Below the pieces are notes generated by a model. That model saw nothing but the letters and a program-made list of their open reading frames with translations, was not told where the DNA came from and ran no database searches. Shown piece after piece: positions 1 to 11,636 of a stretch of 64,000 nt of DNA (its first letter is position 1; each line of letters begins with the position of its first letter). Made by a program: the position numbers and the translations under genes. The DNA comes from Gigaspora rosea (lineage: Eukaryota > Glomeromycota > Glomeromycetes > Diversisporales > Gigasporaceae), in the NCBI GenBank assembly GCA_003550325.1, contig QKWP01000599.1, positions 1-64,000 of the forward strand, written 5' to 3'.

Positions 1-64
1 TGCCATGCACCAAAACATATTAATGGCATGCCATTGGCATGCAATTAAAAAATTATTGCGCCAA

Positions 65-3000
65 CTACTCTACCTGAGGTTGACAACCACATTGGTATCT
101 TTGGTTTTCTAAAATCTGGGTCATTAGGGGGCAGTTGGCACCAATGTGTCCATATTTTCTACATTGATAACATAGGTTATCAGAGCAGTCCTTATACAGG
201 TGTCCAGGTTGAGAGCAGGCTTTGCAAATATTTCTTTTAGGGCCTTGTTTCGGGCAGTATACAGCAAGGTGTCCATAACGATGGCAATTGTAACATTCAT
301 TGTTAGAACAGTTAGCATAAAGGGGTTATAGGAGTAGTAGCATCTACATTTCTGTTTAGTAAAAGAGGTGCTGGGTCTGGATTTATGAGTGATAGTTGTC
401 CAATTGTCATATTCTGTTTCTATTACGTAGGCTTCTTTTGGATAAAGGTATTCTTGTTCAAACTTTTCTAATTCCTTTTCATCAGTGATAATAGGTTAGG
501 CAGGCAAAGGTTGATTATGCTCATATGTGGTAGGTACGTAAATTTTCTTTTTATTCCATCTGAGGGTATAAGCTTTGTTTTTTCAACTATAGCTGGCATC
601 TACTTTCTGTGACCAGTCATTTCCTAGAAGTAATGAGTAAGAGGTAGCATTCATTACTTTGACATTTATAGGGATGGTGGTTTCTTCAATTTCAATGGTA
701 GGTTTGTGATTATGCCTAATAGTTGAACAGAGGGTCCAGTGGCTGAGACAATTAGACTAGAGAAAAGTGCTTCTATTTTCAATCCAAGTTTTCTTACAAC
801 TTGGTTAGAAATCATACTAACAGCAGCACCACTGTCAATTACAGCATGATAGGGCTTTTCATTAAGTTTGATATTACACTTAACAGGAGTAGTGTAGGTA
901 GGTGTCTGGGTCTGAAGAGTTGTGGTTTCTTTAATCAAAAGGTTAGAGAGAGCAATTCTAATAGTTTCATTAGCCAAGAAGGCTTCAAATTGTTCATAGG
1001 TGTAATCATTGGCAGTATCAAGAGTATAAACATCACGTGGATATGAGGTGGATAGTCAATTGCGCGATCTGGATCAATCAGAGGAGCGATACTTTCAGTT
1101 ATTTCTGTATCTGTCACAGGACTGGCTTCAGCTCCTGGATCGGTCATATCTAGAACGGTTATAATTTCTATCCATGGATTGACTTAGGTTTCTGGATCTG
1201 GATTTATTATAGAATCAATTATTTCTGGAAGAGTAATTACTGTTCTGCCTCGAGATTGGTATTCTTGATAATCCTTTTTATTATCCTGGTACCAAGTATA
1301 CAGTTTCTAATAAAATGTCCTTTTTGACTACAATAATAGCATATGGCATTTCCAACATTAGATTGGGGTCTGTTCTTACTTTGGTCAGTATAGTAGGCAG
1401 GAGTAGGAGTAAGAGGAGCAGCTTGTTTTTCAGCGAGATTTATGCTAAGCTTGGCAATTTGTTTAGTAAGACATTTAATGGCTTGGTTGGCATTATTAGT
1501 ATTATGTGCAGAGGCCATTATTCGACCAGTTTCCCATTTTCTGGCTTCAGTGATAGCATCATCCAATTCAGCAGGTTCAGCAGCTTGGACATTCATGGCA
1601 TATTCAGGCTGTAGTCCTTGAATAAAGAATTGGATCATAACATAACGGCTTCAGGGAAAGCATCAATCGGATCTACTTGTCCTTTGAGGCATTTAAAGCA
1701 GTGAATATAGGTATCAACTATATCTGCGCCTTGTTTAATTTCGAATAATTGTTTTTGCCAGGTGGCTTTTTGTTTAGTAGTACTAAACTTTTCTCTGAAA
1801 AGATGGGAAAAACTATAGATATATACATCATCAACTTCTCAATCATGTTGATGATAATAAAAATGAGTTGGGCATGTTCAAGACTTGCAAGCATTCTTGA
1901 GCATTGTCCTTTATATAAGCACAGGCAAGTTCTAATTGTCGAGCAGGGCTCTAGTGGTTAGCCTTAGCAGCTCTTTCAAATTCTTCCAGCCATATTACAG
2001 GGTTCTGAGTTCTATTACCTCGATAGAAGTTGATTTTAAGAAGTGATTTTTCACTACCTCGTCCAAGAGCATTGGCGAAAGTAGTCATTGTTTTAGCAGT
2101 GGCATTTAAAGCTTCTTCAGCCATGTTTTTTTCAGGTTCTTGTTCTTTATAGTTGCTTCTGATTTAGGTTCTGAGAGTACTTCTTCTTGTATTCCTTCTA
2201 ATTCTTCTAATATTCCAATTAGGTTTATTTCTTCAAAAGTTTCTCTTTTTAGATTTATTTCTTCTTTGGGAAGTACTTGCTCTACAATTCCTTGGTCTGG
2301 GTAAGCTTCAATAAATTAAAGATGGACAAACTCTGGTTGGGGTTCAAGTGTTTGTCATTGGTGTTAAAGAGGGGGTATGTAAAGGTGTTGTATTAGGTGC
2401 AAATTGGTTTTCAGGATAGAATTCGTTAACTATAGGTGGTTGAAGAGTAGTTATAGGTTGAGGTGTGTGTTGAAAATAGGTAAAAGGATTGATATTTTGA
2501 ATGAATCGAGCAACTTGATTTGGAGGAGGAGTAGTTGTATGTGGAAGTGGGTTATTTAAAGGGATTTCAATAATAGGGGAAGTAGGTAATTGGAGTGGAG
2601 AAGGAAATTGAATATTGGAAGTATTTTCGTTGTAAGGGGCTAAGGTGGAAGAATGGGAGAGTTCAGCTGTGTCGTCTAATTCTTAGAGGAATAGGTTATA
2701 TATTGATTGTAGGGCAGGGGTAAGATTGAAGGTATAAATATTGTTGGCATGGTCCTGGGGGCGTAAGAGAGGTGAGAGGTTGTTAAAGGTATCAGTTATT
2801 CGGGCTGTTTGAATAGGAGTAGCTAGGGTAGTAGCTTCAATATATATGTCAAAAGCGTTCCTTGGAAATTAAGGGATAAGGTAGGTTGAAGAGTGAATTG
2901 AGTGTATCCTCAAAGGAGAGCAGCAATAACTTCAGCAGGGTTAAAGTTAGGATTATTATAGCGACAGCTAAAAACAACGTCTCTGGTAGCAGCTCTAATG

Positions 3001-3254
3001 GTGATATAATTATTAGGCTCTCAGAGAGTATGAAAATTGGCGATAGTTTGTTGAGTATAGCTAGTAGCAAGATATGCTGGTTGGTATCAATTCCAAAAAG
3101 TGCGAAAAGCTCAGAAATAGTGGACAGGAGGATAGCAAACTGTACAAGATAGGTCAGAGTTAACAATTTGTTGAACTTCTACAGCAAGAGTAGAAGGACA
3201 ACTGGCGCTGTGTGCTTCAATTTGTTCTAAATGGATTTGATAAGCTCTATTCAT
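65..3254 (-). pseudogene. Decayed Gag-aspartic protease polyprotein of an LTR-type retroelement
   Basis: Read on the minus strand. It starts at the ATG at 3254 (MNRAYQIHLEQ) and runs with several stops and frameshifts to a TAG at 65-67. Domains in order: an N-terminal region with NNYITIRAATRDVVF (near 2990); a low-complexity linker; a Gag capsid-like stretch with FYRGNRTQNPVIWLEEFERA (near 2010); a CCHC knuckle CYYCSQKGHFIRNC (near 1330); a retropepsin with the catalytic motif AVIDSGAAVS (near 830) and a later SLLLGNDWSQKV; then three further CCHC knuckles (CYNCHRYGHLAVYC, CKACSQPGHLYKDC, CYQCRKYGHIGANC) at 120-300, followed by the stop. A TAG (near 1957) inside the capsid region and frameshifts near 1640 and between protease and knuckles show it is dead. 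Gag packages retroelement RNA and the protease matures the polyprotein. Reverse transcriptase is not in view; it may lie off the left edge or be absent. Confidence 0.85.
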
Positions 3255-3385
3255 ATAGAGGTCTAAGAAAATAGTCAGTAAACTTTATAGTTCCAAATTT
3301 AAATTAAACAGGTTTGGGGTTTCTAATAAAATGCAAAAATGATTCTAAAATTACTAATTCAAAACAAACAAGTACTACAAAAGCA

Positions 3386-3505
3386 GAGGCTTCAAGTATG
3401 CCCTTTTGAATGAATCTTTTTCAATTCGACAGGAATATACCGGTGCAACAAATACAAGAGGCTTCAAGTATGCCCTTCTGAACAAATCTTTTTCAATTCG
3501 ACAGG
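3386..3505. repeat. Two-copy direct repeat upstream of the Gag gene
   Basis: A 48-bp segment starting GAGGCTTCAAGTATG and ending TTCAATTCGACAGG occurs at 3386-3433 and again at 3458-3505 (period 72). It lies about 130 bp upstream of the Gag start, where a leader or LTR would be. No complete LTR was recognised. Confidence 0.7.
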
Positions 3506-3959
3506 TAAACCAAAAAAATACTTAATTATAAAAGAGGAGAGGAAGAGGAGAGGAAACCAAAGAAATATCCTTGCAGAGATCTGGGAAGAGAGGTCATAGT
3601 ATTCTGGCCATTTTAAATGAATTTCTGCCAGAAGGCACTAAAATGTTACAAGCGACTATAGCCTTCAATATAGTACTTGCATAGCACACAGCGACAGGGA
3701 TCTTGTAAGGGTCAGAGAAGATATGAAGCGGTGTGGAAATGGAATATAACTTTACTAGAGTAGTTCAGTATATATTCATTAAATGACAAGAGTATATTTA
3801 TTGATCAAAGATATATTTTATTTATTTAAATAATAATATGCAAGAGTTATAACTATATTTAGCCGTTAGAGAAAGGAGGAGGGAAATCTGAGTCTAATGT
3901 GTAGGAAGGGATAAAACTAGGGTTTATATATCTTTTTACAGCTATTAATTACTATAGTA

Positions 3960-4160
3960 CAAAATGGCAAAAATGGCAGAAATGGTAAAAATGGTAGAAA
4001 TGGTAGAAATAGTAGAAATAGTAGAAATAGTAGAAATGGTAGAAATGGTTAACCATGTTACTTGTACTTCTAACTAAGCCATATATAGTTAATAATATAA
4101 AATAATAATGTAATATAATATAATAATATAATAATAAAATAATATAATAAAAATATACTA
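3960..4160. repeat. 9-bp microsatellite followed by AAT-type simple sequence
   Basis: From 3960 to about 4048 the sequence is a degenerate 9-bp repeat of the form AATGGTAGA. From 4087 to 4155 it is AATAATATA-type simple sequence. Neither codes. Confidence 0.85.
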
Positions 4161-4724
4161 GAAATTACATTCAAGAAACTAAACTAAAACTCATTCTATA
4201 ACATTATATTGAATCTAAACAGATTATTTTTTATTGCTAGCATTTCACTAGCAACAGCGGAGCAGAACTTCGAAGAACTATGATATAACTCAGAGGTTAC
4301 TAAAAAAAGAAATTTTGTATAGAAATTTATCAAACGTTGCATTTTTATATAGTAAATTTTTTAAATTTTGGTCTATTTTATACACTATTTGGCTGATATT
4401 ATACAAACTCAGATCTGAGTTGTGTCAGGGTTCTTCGTGGTCCTAGTAGAGCATAGAATCAACTCATATAGGAGGGTCACCAAATTCTGGGTCGGGAATA
4501 TCGGAGTGTATCAGAATCATGGTTGGCTAGATATGAATTAATTGATTTTGCCCCAAGATCATAAAAAATTTTACTAATGAAAAAATCATATCCATTCATT
4601 AAGTAATTAGCTATAGAACCTGCTAACAGCTAAGGCTAAATGCTGTTCTAGATCTAAAGCATATGACCTGAATTTTTGTAACCTTTCTGTAAAATTTATA
4701 TAGACACAGGATTGATTGTCTGAA

Positions 4725-5245
4725 CACATTGTTATGGTAAAAATTGTACGTACTTTATGGATTTGATGCAAAAGATGATAAAAAGATAGCTTGCCAGAGG
4801 TGTGACTTGGCGATTTAGCCTAATTTAGAATAAAAATAGGGGCATGAGGATAATCTGATTTTATTATATTCATATATTAAATTCAGATATAAAATAATCC
4901 AAAGATTCCTGACGAAGAAGAGCTAAAACAATCTTTTTTTTTTTTACAAATATTATGGGAATTACTAATCTAATATTATAGAATATTATAGAAACTACGA
5001 GACTAAAATCATACAATATTCTTATCTATGACATATCATGTATATAATATGATAGATTATATAATTTTTATATCATTTTGCCATAAGCTGAGCCCATTCA
5101 ATAAAAGCGTGCATGATCAATTATATATGATTAATTGCATTGTCAGTCATATATTGTCAATTATGCTGATCAGATATTATATAATATGGGGCCAGTGTAC
5201 TCTAAATGATCAACCAATATTTGAAATGTTATGTTTACCCTGTAA
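4725..5245 (+). repeat. Dispersed repeat, uninterrupted copy (copy A)
   Basis: This segment matches a second copy spread over 7412-10985. Shared landmarks: CTTTATGGATTTGATGC, CTTGGCGATTTA, ATTCATATATTAAATTC, and a tail rich in the direct and inverted motif ATGATCAATTA ending in GAAATGTTATGTTTACC. It has no coding potential. It is useful as the empty-site reference for two insertions in the other copy, at 4860-4863 and 4877-4880. Confidence 0.8.
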
Positions 5246-5758
5246 CACTCGTCCATATTTATTTTATACATCACATACATAAACTTCCAAGTATTAGTGA
5301 GTTTTATTAACTGAGATGCCAAGACTGTAACCCAGAACATGACGTAGGTAACCGGTCAGAAGATATAAGGTGTGGGAAAGAAATGGAAATAGGTATGAGG
5401 TATTGCTAACGTATTTGTGAGAAAGGAATTTGGGTAAAATAATGAAATTTTGGTTGTGTGGATATATGGTATAAGGACAGTTATATAAGAGAAAAAAAGT
5501 AGGAGGCTGTTCTTCTTCTTTTTGTCTTTGTTGCTAGCTTATTGTAAGTCTAGCTTTGCCATTAGCAGATCGTTGGCTGATCAAAACTTCTGGTGCAATG
5601 TATAGTCAAATTCCATAATTCTATTAGGCTGGTCTTTGATATTAGCAATTATTGAAAGTTTACTTTTAATTTTTAACACTTAAGGTTACTATCTTTAAAC
5701 TACTTTGGTAAGTCTTCAAAAATAATTTTATAATCATCTATATGTTTAAGGTCCATTT
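5246..5758. other. Non-coding stretch, nothing recognised
   Basis: No open frame, RNA gene or clear repeat was found. It has short pyrimidine runs near 5510. Confidence 0.5.
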
Positions 5759-6250
5759 TGCACAGTACCTATTTTAGATTTTAGCCCAGCCAGTACTAGG
5801 CTATAGACGCACCTTACAGGTTGGCACCCTTTTTTTGTACATTTGCAGTTTATAGGCAGAGCACCGTTCTTTTTGCACCTTTGATGGCTTACAGACAGAG
5901 CACCGTTCTTTTTGCACCTTTGGCTGCTTATAGGCAGAGCACCATTCTTTTTGACCCTTTGGCTGCTTACAGACAAAGCATTCTTTTTGTGCTTTTGGTA
6001 GCTTACAGATATAGTACTGTTCTTTTTGCGCCTTTGTCAGCTTACAGGCAGAGAACTATTCTTTTTGCACCTTTGGCGGCTTACAGGCAGAGCACTGTTT
6101 TTTTTTGCCTTGGCAGCTTACAGATAGAGCACCGTCCTTTTTGCGCTTTTGGCGGCTTACAGGCAGAGTACCATTTTTTTTTGTGCCTTTGGCAGCTTAC
6201 AGGCAGAATACTGTTCTTTTTGCGCTTTTAGCAACTTACAGACAGAGTAC
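5759..6250. repeat. 39-bp minisatellite with a flank shared with 62.8 kb
   Basis: About ten to eleven imperfect tandem copies of a roughly 39-bp unit (TTTTTGCACCTTTGGCGGC plus TTACAGGCAGAGCACCGTTC) fill 5835-6250. Because the unit is a multiple of three, both strands stay open for a while (13-residue repeats such as CKKNGALPISSQR on minus, FAPLAAYRQSTVL on plus). I regard these as by-products of the period, not genes. The left flank 5759-5818 (CCAGTACTAGGCTATA) matches 62799-62846. Confidence 0.85.
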
Positions 6251-6254
6251 CTTA

Positions 6255-7411
6255 ATTTTTTTTTTTTTTTATAATTGTAAAGTGCTAAATCTTTTTTTTT
6301 AAAAAACATGATTCTTTTTTTTTGTATAATTGTAAAATACTAAATCTTTTTTTAAAATACATAATTCTTACATTAATAGTTTATAACATGTCTAAAAAGC
6401 CAAAATATAACAACAATTGTCGACAAACTAATCAGGTCCTAATATATCTAAATAATATAAATCAAACACCCTCAATATATCTATGAGCAGACAATAATAT
6501 TAAAAATAATAGGCTAATTTGTGATTAATATTTATAAGATAAAAAAAATTTTTTTTTGATACAATATTATATTGGAAATAAAATCAAAGCATCTTAATTT
6601 CCTAAAGATTCTTAAGAAACTTAATATTTTATTTTGCCTATGTAGGTGAGTATATTATCAACATGTGCTAATACAGGTGAGATTATTTTATTTCAACAAT
6701 CTAGTACAGGTGTGGACGAGTATCTCATAGTTAACAATAATAATAAAAATTTAGTATAGAAACTAAAAAAAACATTCAAAAAGAAATTCTATGAAGAATA
6801 CTTCCTTAACCTTCATAACTACAATAGAACTTGCTTGCTTATTACCTATCTACCAGAATGCATTAGGAACAAAACTATAGCTCTTTTTAATATATTATTC
6901 CAAAGGTTACTATCTAAAATTTAATGATATGTTCGCACATTATCAACATCATCCCAGATATTTGAAATTACAGACATGAGGTAAACAAGAACTTAATATA
7001 TTTTTTAGTGCTAGAAAGTTGTTGTTAGTCCAACTTTCTGGTCATTTAATGACAATCAAATAAATTCATTATTTAGCTATTCTACAAAAATATACAAATT
7101 CTAATTGCTGTTGGTCGCTTATTTGGTTCTATATTCAATATTTTTTCATTAAATCTGCATAGTACTTTGCTATATTGTCATAAATATGTGGCTATAAACT
7201 GTTACACATTTGTATTTAAAATCGTAATTTCAATTTTTTGGCCATCCGTATGGGTTTGCTATATAAAATTTATACCAACAAATGAATATTAGATGCTTTA
7301 GTATACTATTAGTTGTTCAAAATCTCAGGGGTGATATAAAGTAAAATTCAATAAATTTTGACAGATTCTGATTTTAATATAGTGTTAGCTGTTGAGAATT
7401 CCATATCTTCC
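6255..7411. other. AT-rich non-coding stretch
   Basis: Poly-T/poly-A runs at 6255-6350, then unstructured AT-rich sequence without open frames. No RNA gene or mobile-element ends recognised. Confidence 0.5.
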
Positions 7412-7546
7412 AATTGTTACAGGAGAATTTTATGAACTTTATGGATTTAATGCAAAAGATAATAAAAAGGCAGCTTGCTGAGGCGTAACTTGGCGATTTA
7501 ATCTGATTTAGGATAAAAATAGGGTTACAAGGATAATTTGACTTAA

Positions 7547-8397
7547 TTGATAATTCGCCTATCATCTGAAGAATAGCAAAATGTAGCATGCTTCCATCTA
7601 AAAGTTTTTTCTTACTAAGTTAATAATATATGTGCACTAATTGAAAGTTGTAGAGCTCTTTGAGACGCATCTAATTGTGGTTAGATCATCCAAATCAGCT
7701 CAATGGATGGCGAGTTATCATCAAAAAATGATTGGCTAACTATATAAAATCTGTGACAGAAATTACATATCATATGAAAATCACTATAGGTGAAATGTGT
7801 TGTGCTCCCATCTAAAACATTTTTTCTTACTAAGTTAATGACACATACCCACTAATTGAAAGTTGTAAAGCTTGTTGAGATGCATCTAGCAGTGGTTATA
7901 TCATCCAAATCAGCCAAGTAGATAGCGAGATGTTATTGAAAAATGATTGGCAGACTATATAAAATCTCTATGTAAACAACAGAGATTTTATATAGTCAGC
8001 CAATCATTTTTTGATAATATCTCGCCATTCACTGAGCTGATTTGGATGATCTAATCACCATTAGATGCGTCTCAATGAGCTCTACAACTTTCAATTAGTG
8101 GGTATATATCGTTAACTTAGTAAGAAAAAAGTTTTAGATAGAAGCACACTACATTTCGCCTATAGTGATTTTTATATGTAATTTCTGTCACAGATTTTTA
8201 TATAGTTGACCAATTGTTTTTTGATGATAACTTGCCATTCACTGGGCTGATTTAGATAATCTAACCACCATTAATGCGTTTCAACAAGCTCTACAACTTT
8301 CAATTAGTGGACATATGTCATTAACTTAGTAAGAAAAAACTTTTAGTTAGAATCACTCCACATTTTGCCATTCTCTAGTTGACAGGCGGATTATCAA
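7547..8397. mobile_element. 851-bp foldback element, TTAA-flanked
   Basis: Nearly the whole element is one palindrome centred near 7976. Each arm contains two tandem copies of a unit of about 235 bp, with landmarks CTTACTAAGTTAATRA, AATTGAAAGTTGTA and ATCATCCAAATCAGC. Ends are TTGATAATTCGCCTATCAT (left) and the complement of TTGATAATCCGCCTGTCAA (right). TTAA flanks it at 7543-7546 and 8398-8401, where the empty copy at 4860 has TTTA. TTAA target duplication is the hallmark of piggyBac-type transposition, so this may be a non-autonomous relative. It encodes nothing. Confidence 0.8.
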
Positions 8398-8418
8398 TTA
8401 ATTATATTCATATATTAA

Positions 8419-10613
8419 GAGTAGAGGGTATGTTGATCATTTTTTATATGATTTTTGTAGTGCAAGAGAAAATTATATGTTACAAGAAATACACTTCTGA
8501 TAAAAATTTTTAAGATTACAATAAACCCTTGTCAAATTTTGTGGCATGTAAATTAAAACCTCTATTTATAGTAGGGAAATTTCTAGAAGCAATTCTATTT
8601 TAAAAAATATACTTGTATATGCAGTAAACCTTTTCTGGGTTAACCCAAAATTTTCTGGGTTATCTTGAGTGTCTCTTAAAATTTTTGGGTAGTAATTTAT
8701 TTTATCGAACTTCTAGAACAAATAGCTTACCCAATCAGATTTGGGGAGGGTTCTTTTTTATCAATGTTACTTTAGAAAAATTTACTTTTGGGTAAGTAAG
8801 TTATAGATTCAATAATTAAATATTGTTTTTTTCAACTTTTTTCATTTCTGCTATTATTTTCATTTTACTTTAGAGTTTATTCTATAGAATGGTTGCTAAA
8901 TAGAGCTAAGCCAGAGGAAATTGATTGCCAAATCTGACCAAACTACAAAGTAGTTGAAGTTTATCTTATAACAACACCTTTGGTTTTGGTGACAGTAATT
9001 TGGGTTTTGGTTTTATCATAATGTGAACAGTACTATTCAAAAATATAGTTAAGGCTTGGGTTAAGGTTAGAGTTAGGGGTGGTTTGTAATTTGTTATTAG
9101 CTTTCATTTGATATTCTTTTGTTAGCATTTACTTTTTGGTGGTATTTGGTTTTGGTATAGCTTCTGGAAATTTTTATTTGTATAGATAGATATCGTATAA
9201 AATATTCAAATAAAAAAAAACTTTTTTATAGTCCAAATTAATTGTTTGTTAATAAAAATTTCAATAAAAAAAATTTAAAAAATTTTTTTAATAAATTATA
9301 TTGGAACTTGCATTTTGCACAATGAATTTTTAGAAATAATATAACGATAATTCCCTGATTACTATATCTCACGGGAGGATCAATTAATAATACCATGACT
9401 CAGTGTTGTCACTTGGACATGTCCATACTATGTTTTTTGTCCAACATTCAAGATTGTCCAAAATCGTCCAAGCCTATGTCCCATGTTTAACTAATCAATA
9501 AAGTAATTCAAAAAAATATATAATTATATATTTTTTTAGGTGCTGGACTCATTGGTAAAAAAATAAAATAGATTATCATAATAAAATTTTAAATAATTTT
9601 AATTTGAAAAAATGTTCAAAATGTCCAAAAAACATCCAAGTGACAACACTGCCCTGACTATGTATAATTAAACAGAAACTACATTTCTGCTTATTCTCAA
9701 CAGATTATTTCAATATTAATTAATTTTGATTAAGAGAGCATTATCTCGATTACTAGCATTTAAATCAAGGAACAAACTATTTAAATTAAAACCTAGTTAT
9801 AATACTGTATATATTATTTTGAGCTGTAGTATTTTGTTTTTAACTAGTTTTTTATTTTTATTAAAAATTTATTTTATTACAATAAAATAACAACTAACAT
9901 TACTGTTAAATTACATATAAAAATTATTAACTCATTTAGCCACTATAGCATATCAACTAGATGAAACTTTCTAAATACTACACTAGCTACTAGGTGGTTT
10001 GATTAGTCTTTCACCTCTATGACAGTATTTCTTCTGGCTTACTATATTTTAAGTATAGTTTACCATATTTTGGTTTCCATACTACAGAACTGTTTTAAAG
10101 AATAAACTCCAACAAAAAAAAGTCAGTAAAGCAGAAAATAACAAAAAATTTAATAAAAAAAACAGTAAAATAGATCAAAAAAAAACTTAAAAAAACAACA
10201 TACCAATTACAGAATTCACACCCAGCCAAAGGTGCTATTCAAAGTGATTTGTACATCAAAGCTACCACGAGCCTTTACCAGAGTTTTTGGCTTCTATTTG
10301 GTATAGTTAACCATTTTCAGATTCCACCAAGAACTGTCCTAAAGAAACTCTAATAAAAGAGTTTAAATCACTAAAAAAAAATAGCAAAAGTGAAAGAAAC
10401 AACATATCACTTGTTGGATCTATAGCCTACTTAACTAAAGGAGTCTTTCTAAATTAAATGCTGGTAATAAGCCAAAAGAAAAAAAAAGAATCAATAGTAT
10501 ATAAAAAGTTATACAAATCATAGAAATTTCTAGATAGGTTCAATTTTCACATGCATTACACAAAAAAAAATACCATCAATTTCATATTAGAAATGATCGA
10601 TATACTCCTACCC
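8419..10613. mobile_element. 2.2-kb non-autonomous element, TTAA-flanked
   Basis: Perfect TTAA duplications at 8415-8418 and 10614-10617, against a single TTAA at 4877-4880 in the uninterrupted repeat copy. Imperfect terminal inverted repeats of about 24 bp: GAGTAGAGGGTATGTTGATC on the left and the complement of GGGTAGGAGTATATCGATC on the right. No open frame of note inside. It hosts a small hAT-type MITE (9401-9651). Confidence 0.7.
9401..9651. mobile_element. 251-bp hAT-type MITE
   Basis: Terminal inverted repeats CAGTGTTGTCACTTGGA and the complement at the right end (TCCAAGTGACAACACTG). Flanking 8-mers CCATGACT (9393-9400) and CCCTGACT (9652-9659) match at 7 of 8 positions, as expected for an 8-bp hAT duplication. 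Subterminal GTCCAAAA motifs. Non-coding. Confidence 0.8.
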
Positions 10614-10993
10614 TTAAATTCAGATATAAGATAATCTGAAGATTTCTGCTAAAGAATATCTAAAGCAACCTTATTTTATACTTTACAAATATTATAGAAA
10701 TCACTAATCTAGCATTATAGAATATTATAGAAACTACAAGACTAAAATCATATGATATTCTTATCTACAAACTATTATGCATATAATATGATAAATTGTA
10801 TGATTTCTATATTATTCTGCCATAAGCTGAGCCCTGTTCAATGAGAGCATGCATGATTAATTATGCACAAATAATTATCTGCATTGTTAATCATGCATTG
10901 TCAATTATGCATGATCAGATATCATATGATATGTGGCACAGCATACTCTAAATAATCAACTGATATTTGAATATTACGTTTACTCCATGACAA

Positions 10994-11636
10994 CATGATT
11001 TTTTGAACTATCAATAATAACACTAATGCTATGAACATCTGTTATTTCATTTGCAGACTAAAACCACTATTAATTCGTACTGAGGTTTTAATCACTCGCT
11101 AGGTGTTTAATTACTTGCTAAAAAGTTCATACACTTGCCAAGAGTCTATAACCCTCATTGAGGGTACAGCAGGGTACACTTGTTGAGGATTAAAATCATC
11201 CAACTATGTCATAAACTATGCCAAAATAAGAAATACATAAATAATACATAATAATAAAATACTATGACACTGCCAATTACCTATTAGATTTATTTGGGTG
11301 ATTGTTGCAAATCATCAGGCAATGTCAAATCGATATCAAAAGATAGAAACTGGAAAGATATAATAATGAACAAAAACTAATTTTGAAAGAAATGAATAAT
11401 AGTCTTATACTTCATCAAAATCATTATGGGTTTTGTTATTTATTATTGTTTCGTCATGTATCATGGGTTCATGCATCATGCATTTTGTCATGAGTCATGG
11501 GTTTTGTCATGCGTCATGGGTTTCGTCATGTGTCATGGGTTTCATTATTTGTCAATTCATCAATTTGAAGTTGCCTGACGAAATGGTTTCATCATGCGTC
11601 AGATGATGCAGGTTGTGTCATGCATCAGGTATCATT
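10994..11636 (-). mobile_element. Fragment of the GCCTGA-ended element family
   Basis: Reverse complement of about 640 bp at one end of the element at 38336-40446 (shared TTTTTTGAACTATCAATAAT, the ...AACCCTCA...AGGGTA... block and the terminal TCATG-rich repeats). It ends at 11636 with GCATCAGGTATCATT, a variant of the family terminus. The left junction near 10994 abuts the 4.7-kb-type repeat, so this copy is truncated. Confidence 0.7.

Larger units (their letters stand above)
7412..10985 (+). repeat. Dispersed repeat, copy B, split by two insertions
   Basis: Pieces 7412-7546, 8398-8418 and 10614-10985 align in order with 4725-5245. The gaps are occupied by a foldback element (7547-8397) and a 2.2-kb element (8419-10613). 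Both insertions are flanked by TTAA. Copy A shows the unoccupied sites. Confidence 0.8.

Noticed and set aside
2849-3166. Hydrophobic 105-residue open frame (membrane-protein-like)
   Set aside because: It is a shadow frame of the Gag relic. The correct frame reads NNYITIRAATRDVVF.
5746-6302. Overlapping repeat-rich open frames on both strands
   Set aside because: They are explained by a 39-bp (multiple of three) minisatellite; both strands stay open without evidence of a gene.
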